From Microbacterium oryzae (lineage in GTDB: Bacteria > Actinomycetota > Actinomycetes > Actinomycetales > Microbacteriaceae): DNA of 64,000 bases. Positions 58,217 through 64,000 of this stretch are shown here, in pieces. Every line of letters begins with the position of its first letter. The first letter of the stretch is position 1. Position numbers and translations under genes: made by a program. The notes under the pieces were generated by a model. That model did not search any database. It saw only the letters and a list, made by a program, of their open reading frames with translations, and was not told where the DNA came from. Location: contig NZ_CP032550.1 in assembly GCF_009735645.1 (NCBI RefSeq), positions 1,984,001 to 2,048,000 on the forward strand, given 5' to 3'.

Positions 58217-59689
58217 TCAGGAGCCCTGCGTCTGCTCCACCCACGCGAGGTACTCCTCGCTGACGGTGCCCGTGACGTAGCGGCCGTCGAAGCAGCTCAT
58301 GTCGAGGTCGTCGAGCACCTGCCCCTCGGTGCTGCCCTCGAGGATCGCGGCCTTGAGGTCCTCGACCTCCTGGAACACGAGGTGGTCGCAGCCGAGCACC
58401 TCGGCGATCTCGGGGATCGTCCGATCGTGCGCGACGAGCTCCTTGCTCGAGGGCATGTTGATCCCGTAGACGTGCGGGTAGCGCACGGGCGGAGCGGCCG
58501 AGGCGAAGGTCACCGAACGGGCACCGGCATCGCGCGCCATCTGGATGATCTGCTTGCTCGTGGTGCCGCGGACGATGGAGTCGTCGATGAGGAGCACGTT
58601 CTTGCCGCGGAACTCGCTCGACATGGCGTTGAGCTTCTGGCGCACGCTCTTCCGGCGCACGGCCTGCCCGGGCATGATGAACGTCCGGCCGATGTAGTGG
58701 TTCTTGTAGAAGCCCTCGCGGTACTCGATGCCGAGCACGCGCGCGACCTCCATCGCGGCGGGGCGCGACGAGTCCGGGATGGGCATGACGACGTCGATCT
58801 CGTCCATCGGCACGTGCCGGGCGATCGTCGCGGCGAGCTTCGCGCCCATCCGCAGCCGCGCCTCGTAGACGGAGATGCCGTTCATGATCGAGTCGGGGCG
58901 GGCGAGATACACGTACTCGAACGAGCACGGCTTCAGCTGCGGAGCGTCCGCGCACTGCTTGGAGAACAGCTCGCCCTCGGTGGTGATGAAGATGGCCTCA
59001 CCGGGCTCGACATCCCGGACGACCTCGTAGTCGGCGTTCTCGAGGACGAGCGACTCGCTGGCGACGACCCACTCGTCGCCGCCGTCCTCCGCCGTGCGAC
59101 GGCCGAGGATGAGGGGGCGGATGCCGAACGGATCGCGGAACGCGAGGAGTCCGTAGCCCGCGATCACGGAGATCACCGAGTAGGCGCCCTCGATGCGGCG
59201 GTGCGTGCGCGAGACCGCCTCGAAGATGCGCTCGGGCTCGAGGTCGACCGGCGATGTCGTCGCCTGCAGCTCGTTCGCGAGGACGTTGAGCAGCAGCTCC
59301 GTGTCGCTGGAGGAGTTCAGGTGGCGCCGATCGCGCTGCGCCATGTCGGCGGTCAGCTCGCGCGTGTTCGTCAGGTTGCCGTTGTGGATGAGGATGAGGC
59401 CGTACGGCGCGTTCACGTAGAACGGCTGAGCCTCCTCCTCGCTGGAGGCGGTGCCCTTCGTCGCGTAGCGCACGTGGCCGAGGCCGACGTTGCCGAGCAG
59501 CGCGCGCATGTCGCGGGTGCGGAATCCCTCGCGGACCATCCCGCGCGCCTTGCTCACGTGCATGACGCCGTTCGGCTCGGCGGTGGCGATGCCCGTGGCG
59601 TCCTGGCCGCGGTGCTGCAGCAGGAGAAGCGCGTCGTAGATGTCCTGGTTGACCGGGCCGCGCCCGACCACTCCGACGATGCCGCACAT
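58217..59689 (-). CDS. purF: Amidophosphoribosyltransferase
   Basis: 490 residues. The mature N-terminal cysteine is Cys2 (MCGIVGVVG), the nucleophile of the glutaminase domain. The PRPP-binding loop VLLIDDSIVRGTTS and GMVREGFRTRDM are present. It makes phosphoribosylamine, the first committed purine intermediate. No ribosome-binding site is seen; the start lies 6 bp after the purM stop, so translation is probably coupled. Confidence 0.97.
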   Translation of the reverse strand: MCGIVGVVGRGPVNQDIYDALLLLQHRGQDATGIATAEPNGVMHVSKARGMVREGFRTRDMRALLGNVGLGHVRYATKGTASSEEEAQPFYVNAPYGLILIHNGNLTNTRELTADMAQRDRRHLNSSSDTELLLNVLANELQATTSPVDLEPERIFEAVSRTHRRIEGAYSVISVIAGYGLLAFRDPFGIRPLILGRRTAEDGGDEWVVASESLVLENADYEVVRDVEPGEAIFITTEGELFSKQCADAPQLKPCSFEYVYLARPDSIMNGISVYEARLRMGAKLAATIARHVPMDEIDVVMPIPDSSRPAAMEVARVLGIEYREGFYKNHYIGRTFIMPGQAVRRKSVRQKLNAMSSEFRGKNVLLIDDSIVRGTTSKQIIQMARDAGARSVTFASAAPPVRYPHVYGINMPSSKELVAHDRTIPEIAEVLGCDHLVFQEVEDLKAAILEGSTEGQVLDDLDMSCFDGRYVTGTVSEEYLAWVEQTQGS

Positions 59690-59695
59690 AGGGGG

Positions 59696-60835
59696 TTACT
59701 TCGCTCCGTCCGCGTACGCGCCGACCAGTCGCACGGCGCCGCCGTCGACGCCCTTGGCGCCCTGTTCGAATTCGCCCTCCGGCCGAGCTCCCGTGTGCAC
59801 GGAGCCGACCTGCCAGGCGTGGATGCCGTCGGCCGCGAGCGCGGAGACCGCCGCGTCGAGGCGCTGCGGGGCGATGACCGCGAGGAAGCCGACGCCGAGG
59901 TTCCAGGTGCCCTCACTCGACTCGAGCCGCGTGCCCGCGATGTCGTTCAGCACGCGGAAGACGGGAGAGGGCGACCACGTCGAGCGATCGACCTCCGACC
60001 ACACGTTCCGCGGAAGCACGCGCGCCAGGTTGGCCGCGATGCCGCCGCCCGTCACGTGGCTGAGGGAATGCACGTCGTCGCCGAGGGCGTCGATGAGACG
60101 CAGCAGCGGCGAGGTGTACAGACGCGTCGGCTCGAGGAGCGCCTCGCCCCAGGTGGCGCCCAGGTCATCCGAGCGGTCGCCGTAGCCGATGCCCGCGCCG
60201 TTGAGGATGTGGCGCACGAGCGAGTACCCGTTGGAATGCAGGCCGCTGGAGGCGAGCGCGAGGACGACGTCGCCGTCCTGCACGCGCTCGGCGCCCAGCA
60301 CGCGGTCGGCCTCGACGATGCCCGTCGCGGCGCCCGCCACGTCGTAGTCGTCGACGCCGAGGAGCCCGGGGTGCTCGGCCGTCTCACCGCCGACGAGCGC
60401 GGTGCCCGTCGCGGCGCAGGCGTCGGCGATGCCGCGCACGATGTCGGCGATGCGCTGCGGCACGACCTTGCCGCACGCGATGTAGTCGGTCATGAACAGC
60501 GGTCGGGCGCCGACCACGACGATGTCGTCGACGACCATGCCGACGAGGTCCTGCCCGATGGTGTCGTGCTTGTCGATCGCCTGCGCGATCGCGACCTTGG
60601 TGCCGACGCCGTCGGTGCTCGTCGCGAGCAGCGGACGGCGGAAGTCGCGCAGTGCGCTCGCGTCGAAGAGCCCGGCGAAGCCGCCGACGCCGCCGAGGAC
60701 CTCGGGGCCGTGCGTCGCGCGCACCGACGACTTCATGAGCTCGACGGCGAGGTCGCCGGCAGCCGTGTCGACGCCGGCCTGGGCGTAAGTAGATGACGGG
60801 GATTCAGCCGCAGCTGCGGTGGGATCGAAGACCAC
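59696..60835 (-). CDS. purM: Phosphoribosylformylglycinamidine cyclo-ligase
   Basis: 379 residues. YAQAGVDTAAGDLAV, LLATSTDGVGTKVAIA, DLVGMVVDDIVVVGARPLFMTDYIA and LVGGETAEHPG are the ATP-grasp-like AIR synthase motifs. It makes AIR in purine synthesis. The GTG at 60835 is chosen since TATCCT (60847-60842) lies 6 bases upstream and no ribosome-binding site exists, suggesting a leaderless purM-purF mRNA. Confidence 0.96.
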   Translation of the reverse strand: MVFDPTAAAAESPSSTYAQAGVDTAAGDLAVELMKSSVRATHGPEVLGGVGGFAGLFDASALRDFRRPLLATSTDGVGTKVAIAQAIDKHDTIGQDLVGMVVDDIVVVGARPLFMTDYIACGKVVPQRIADIVRGIADACAATGTALVGGETAEHPGLLGVDDYDVAGAATGIVEADRVLGAERVQDGDVVLALASSGLHSNGYSLVRHILNGAGIGYGDRSDDLGATWGEALLEPTRLYTSPLLRLIDALGDDVHSLSHVTGGGIAANLARVLPRNVWSEVDRSTWSPSPVFRVLNDIAGTRLESSEGTWNLGVGFLAVIAPQRLDAAVSALAADGIHAWQVGSVHTGARPEGEFEQGAKGVDGGAVRLVGAYADGAK

Positions 60836-60870
60836 CGGACAAGGATAGCGGCCGCTCCCTGTACCGAGAT

Positions 60871-61194
60871 TCAGGCTTCGTCGACCTGCTCGTGCGCGAC
60901 GTGCACCTCGCGCGTGCGGCGCCCGATCGTCCAGTCGAGGACGAGCGCGACGAGCATCCCGAGGAGGACGCCGGCGGGCACGCACCACAGCATGATGAAG
61001 CCGAACGCCTGGGACGGCGAGTACATCACCTTCGTGAAGGGACTGGCGTCGCCGGTGCCGTCGAAGACGGTCGAGAGGATGAGCGCAGCCAGGATGCCGA
61101 CGGCCGCTCCGAGCCCCGCGAAGACGCTGTACTTCGGGGCGCGGCGCACGTTCGCCACATCGGCGTCACGGCGCGCTGCGGGGATCTCGGACAT
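60871..61194 (-). CDS. Small two-segment membrane protein of unknown function
   Basis: 107 residues from the ATG at 61194 (MSEIPAARRD); an ATG at 61215 is also possible. Two or three hydrophobic segments (YSVFAGLGAAVGILAALILSTVF and GFIMLWCVPAGVLLGMLVALVLD) are separated by a short external loop, and the tail is charged. It stands 35 bp upstream of purM, a common neighbourhood in actinobacteria. I recognise no function. Confidence 0.75.
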   Translation of the reverse strand: MSEIPAARRDADVANVRRAPKYSVFAGLGAAVGILAALILSTVFDGTGDASPFTKVMYSPSQAFGFIMLWCVPAGVLLGMLVALVLDWTIGRRTREVHVAHEQVDEA

Positions 61195-61257
61195 GCTGCT
61201 ATTGTCCACCGCCATCCTGGGAACCGTCTCCCATCGAGAGGGCTCCGCCGCGCCGTC

Positions 61258-61626
61258 TCAGTAGAGGACGGGCAGCAGCGCGGCGATGTCTGCTCGGGTC
61301 CCCGAGACGGAGATGCGCCCCGCCGCGGCCTCGTCCGTCCACATCCGCTGGCCGGTGGCGACGGCGATCCATGTGAGCGGGTCGAGCTCGACGACATTGG
61401 GCGGGGTTCCCCGTGTGTGCCGCGGCCCCTCGATCACCTGCACGGCGCCGAACGGCGGCACACGCACCTCGACGCTGCCGCCGGGAGCGCGCTCCTCGAG
61501 CAGCTGCAGCAGGTATCGGACGGCCGTGGCCAGGTCCGTCCGGGCGGGTCTCGCCTCGCGGTCGACAGCGTCCGCCACCGCCGCGATGGCTGCCCGGCCG
61601 TCCCCCGTCTCGATCCTCCGCACCAT
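61258..61626 (-). CDS. Sterol-carrier (SCP2-like) family protein
   Basis: 122 residues. TAVRYLLQLLEERAPGGSVEVRVPPFGAVQVIEGP and LDPLTWIAVATGQRMWTDEAAAGRISVSGTRADIAALLPVL follow the actinobacterial SCP2-like fold (MSCP subgroup). It may bind a lipid; the role is unknown. TAGGCT lies 6 bases before the ATG without a ribosome-binding site, so the mRNA is probably leaderless. It is divergent from purD. Confidence 0.8.
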   Translation of the reverse strand: MVRRIETGDGRAAIAAVADAVDREARPARTDLATAVRYLLQLLEERAPGGSVEVRVPPFGAVQVIEGPRHTRGTPPNVVELDPLTWIAVATGQRMWTDEAAAGRISVSGTRADIAALLPVLY

Positions 61627-61694
61627 CCACCCAGCCTACGAGTCACGCCGCAGGTCGTTTCCCCGCCCGGAGGCCCCTCGGTAGGCTCTGACGC

Positions 61695-62963
61695 GTGAAG
61701 ATCCTCGTTCTCGGCTCCGGCGCACGCGAGCACGCCATCATCCTCGCCCTGAAGTCGGAGGACGCGGGCCACGAGCTGCTGGCCGCTCCGGGCAACGCCG
61801 GCATCGCGCGCGACGCGCAGATCGTCGACGTCGACATGCTCGACGGCGCCGCCGTGACCTCGTTCGCGAACGAGAACGGCGTGAACCTCGTCGTCGTCGG
61901 CCCCGAGGCGCCGCTCGTCGCCGGAGTCGCGGATGTGCTGCGCGAGCACGGCATCCCCGTGTTCGGACCGGGCCGCGCCGCCGCCGCATTGGAGGGCTCG
62001 AAGGCCTTCGCCAAGCGGATCATGGAGGACGCCGACGTGCCGACCGGCCGCGCCGTGCACGCCCGCACCCTCGAGGAGGTCGCCGGCGCGCTCGACGCCT
62101 ACGGCGCGCCGCACGTGGTGAAGGCCGACGGCCTCGCCGCAGGCAAGGGCGTCATCGTCACCTCCGACCGGCAGGCCGCCCTGGACCACGCCGCGCAGTA
62201 CCTCCCGACCGGGCCCGTGCTGGTGGAGGAGTTCCTCTCCGGACCCGAGGTCTCGCTCTTCTTCCTCAGCGACGGCGACACCGTGCGCGCTCTCAGCCCC
62301 GCGCAGGACTTCAAGCGCGCGCTCGACGGCGACGAGGGCCCGAACACCGGCGGCATGGGCGCGTACTCGCCGCTGCCGTGGCTGGCCGAGAGGTTCGGCG
62401 ACGAGGCCGCGTTCGTGCAGCAGGTGACCGACGAGGTGGCACTGCCCGTCATCCGCCGCCTCGACGAGGAGGGGACTCCCTTCATCGGCCTCCTGTACGC
62501 GGGTCTCATCCTCACGGACGCCGGCGTGCGGGTCATCGAGTTCAACGCGCGCTTCGGCGACCCGGAGACGCAGGTCGTCCTCCCGCGCCTCGTCACGCCG
62601 CTGTCGCGTCTGCTGCTCGCCGCGGCGACCGGAACGCTCGAGGACGAGCCCGCCCCGCAGTTCTCCGACGACGTGGCCGTCACCGTAGTCGTGGCGAGCG
62701 AGGGCTACCCGGAGGCTCCCCTCACCGGGCGTCCCATCACCGGGCTCGACGCGGCCGAGGCCATCGAGGGCGTCCACATCGCCCATGCGGCGACGAAGGC
62801 ATCCGACGGGGCGCTCCTCGCCACGGGTGGACGAGTGCTCAATGTCGTCGGGCGCGGATCGGACTTCCGCACCGCACGCGAGCGCGCCTACCGCGGCATC
62901 GCGGAGATCTCCCTCGAGGGCGCTCACCACCGCTCGGACATCGCCGCGCACGTCGCCGAGTAG
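61695..62963 (+). CDS. purD: Phosphoribosylamine-glycine ligase
   Basis: 422 residues. MKILVLGSGAREHAI begins the GARS N domain. The ATP-grasp domain has VVKADGLAAGKGVIV, and FNARFGDPETQVVLPRL is the family signature. It joins glycine to phosphoribosylamine, the step after purF. The GTG start has TAGGCT 7 bases upstream and no ribosome-binding site, so it is probably leaderless. It is separated from purM-purF by two short genes. Confidence 0.96.
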   Translation: MKILVLGSGAREHAIILALKSEDAGHELLAAPGNAGIARDAQIVDVDMLDGAAVTSFANENGVNLVVVGPEAPLVAGVADVLREHGIPVFGPGRAAAALEGSKAFAKRIMEDADVPTGRAVHARTLEEVAGALDAYGAPHVVKADGLAAGKGVIVTSDRQAALDHAAQYLPTGPVLVEEFLSGPEVSLFFLSDGDTVRALSPAQDFKRALDGDEGPNTGGMGAYSPLPWLAERFGDEAAFVQQVTDEVALPVIRRLDEEGTPFIGLLYAGLILTDAGVRVIEFNARFGDPETQVVLPRLVTPLSRLLLAAATGTLEDEPAPQFSDDVAVTVVVASEGYPEAPLTGRPITGLDAAEAIEGVHIAHAATKASDGALLATGGRVLNVVGRGSDFRTARERAYRGIAEISLEGAHHRSDIAAHVAE

Positions 62964-62999
62964 GGCGCGGGGGTCCCCGCCCGGTCCCGGCGCTCGCGG

Positions 63000-63413
63000 T
63001 CATCGCCGCTGCGCCTCCCAGTTGCGACAGGGCTGCGCGGAGCCGCGCGGGATGCCCGCGCATGCGGGGATCAGCTGCGGTTCCTCGGCCTCCACGAGCA
63101 CCTCCTCCCCGTCCTCGTCGAGGATCGTATGCTCGGGCGTCCACAGGTGCCGCGCGGGCTCGTAGGCGTTGAACAGCACCTCGCAGTCGCAGTAGCCGCC
63201 CTTCCGCGCCAGGCGCATCTCGAGCCCGGTCGCGCGCGGCACCCGAAGGTCGCGGAACCGCCGCGCGAAGCGGTGCGTCCCGTCGCAGCCGAACTCCGCG
63301 ACCATCCGAGACAGGAAGCACACGAGGCATTCGCCGTCGTGGGGAGTCGTCAGATCGTCGTCGATCCTCCGAACCAGGGCTTCGGCTTCTTCGCCGATGT
63401 TCTTCGTATCCAT
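63000..63413 (-). CDS. DUF2695 family protein
   Basis: 137 residues. CDGTHRFARRFRDLRVP and RKGGYCDCEVLFNAY are the DUF2695 pattern. Cysteines come in pairs or clusters (CLVC, CDC, and a C-terminal CAG...PC), suggesting metal binding. TATCCT lies 6 bases before the ATG with no ribosome-binding site (leaderless). The role is unknown. It is convergent with purD. Confidence 0.8.
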   Translation of the reverse strand: MDTKNIGEEAEALVRRIDDDLTTPHDGECLVCFLSRMVAEFGCDGTHRFARRFRDLRVPRATGLEMRLARKGGYCDCEVLFNAYEPARHLWTPEHTILDEDGEEVLVEAEEPQLIPACAGIPRGSAQPCRNWEAQRR

Positions 63414-63444
63414 GCCCGGAGGATAGGAGCGGCCACCGACATCC

Positions 63445-64000
63445 TCACCGCGCGCGCAGCCGCGGGCGAGCGGATGGCCGCGGCCGGTCGGGCGCGAGGG
63501 CCGCGAGCGTGCGCATGAGGGTCGTGAGCCACACGAAGACGAGCCCGACGGCGACCGCCTCGAGGGCCGCGGCCGAGTACATCGCGAGCGGACGCCACAG
63601 CAGCACCGCGACGACGAGCGCGATCCCGACGCCGACGGTGGTGAGCGTCAGCACCCGCGGTGGGCCGGGGACGACCGCGGTGGCGTCCACCGCGAGCACG
63701 GGGAGGAGCGCCAGCAGCAGGAACGCCGCGACGTTGTGCGCGACGGGAGCGCGATGGAGCGGCAGCAGGCCGATGGCGGCGAGGGCGGCGCCTGCCAGGG
63801 CGAAGAGCACGACGACGCGGCCGATCCGGCCGAGGGCGTCGTCGCCGAGGATGCGATGGAGGTCGCGGCCGACGTACGAGCCGACGGTCGCGAGGAGGAG
63901 CCCGCCCACCGCGAGCGTGCCGTTGAAGGCCCAGGCCGTCGCGCCACCGGCGCCGAGCTGTGAGAAGTTCCGCTCCCACCATCGGGGATCGGCCGCGGTG
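63445..64000 (-). CDS. Multi-pass membrane protein, N-terminus cut by the window edge
   Basis: 184 residues are visible and the frame is open to the edge. The first visible part, RWWERNFSQLGAGGATAWAF, is typically extracytoplasmic. Five or so hydrophobic segments follow (GTLAVGGLLLATVGSYV, VVVLFALAGAALAAIGLLPL, NVAAFLLLALLPVLAV, LTLTTVGVGIALVVAVLLW, AVAVGLVFVWLTTLM). It resembles DUF998-like actinobacterial membrane proteins. No function can be given. Confidence 0.7.
   Translation of the reverse strand, partial: TAADPRWWERNFSQLGAGGATAWAFNGTLAVGGLLLATVGSYVGRDLHRILGDDALGRIGRVVVLFALAGAALAAIGLLPLHRAPVAHNVAAFLLLALLPVLAVDATAVVPGPPRVLTLTTVGVGIALVVAVLLWRPLAMYSAAALEAVAVGLVFVWLTTLMRTLAALAPDRPRPSARPRLRAR

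Noticed and set aside
62963..62999. Terminator between purD and the DUF2695 gene
   Set aside because: A GGGG/CCCC pairing exists at 62968-62979 but with a 2-base loop and a bulge, so it is too weak to call.

Overview
The window is high-GC DNA with few non-coding gaps and many 1-4 bp ATGA/GTGA gene overlaps. Gene content (C50 carotenoid genes, coproporphyrin-type ferrochelatase, WsaF-like rhamnosyltransferase, DUF3073 and DUF2695 genes, actinobacterial YpfJ-type protease) points to an actinobacterium, most likely Microbacteriaceae and Microbacterium-like. The genus is inferred from gene content only. No rRNA, tRNA, insertion sequence or CRISPR array was seen.

Layout. 1-12.4 kb is a cell-surface polysaccharide locus: two rhamnosyltransferase-type enzymes at the left edge, an operon of glycosyltransferase, two chain-length-type membrane proteins and a Wzy/ligase, then a flippase and glycosyltransferase operon followed by a large secreted PIG-L deacetylase with four carbohydrate-binding-like repeats. 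12.4-16.2 kb holds a sigma factor, a small protein and a TPR-CHAT (caspase-like) protein in one operon. 16.2-22 kb carries housekeeping genes (YpfJ-type protease, trhO, a Gfo/Idh oxidoreductase, ppc). 22-28 kb is a LacI-controlled arabinoside uptake and GH51 arabinofuranosidase operon. 28-36.3 kb has a glutaredoxin, a degenerate resolvase-like gene, hemH and the carotenoid operon idi-crtE-crtB-crtI-crtYe-crtYf-crtEb with a divergent MarR regulator. 36-47.5 kb is mixed: acyl-CoA oxidase, recQ, pirin, a D,D-carboxypeptidase, an SOS-linked radical SAM protein, an aldose epimerase and an MmpL transporter. 47.5-58 kb has a DEAD-box helicase with a repetitive basic N-terminus, an RND efflux pump, paired fluoride channels, a universal stress protein and PadR and TipA-like regulators. 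58-63 kb carries purM-purF and purD. The right edge cuts a membrane protein.

Most interesting signal. A two-part sequence, TGTATCAGG-N14-CTCTTC, occurs with exactly the same 14-base spacing upstream of both surface-polysaccharide operons and at the head of a short unassigned stretch that ends in a terminator. A weaker fourth copy with the same spacing lies just upstream of the sigma-factor gene. Two copies are followed by hairpins that share a CGC-ATCCGG-GCG apex on different, compensating stems. I infer a promoter plus leader-RNA element, possibly read by the neighbouring sigma factor, which would tie the CHAT operon to capsule or exopolysaccharide production. A second link is a 10-base box shared by the carotenoid operon promoter and the distant MmpL gene; the homologous transporter lies inside the crt operon in Corynebacterium glutamicum.

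At least eight genes have a TANNNT -10 box 6-7 bases before the start codon and no ribosome-binding site, so leaderless mRNAs look common in this genome.
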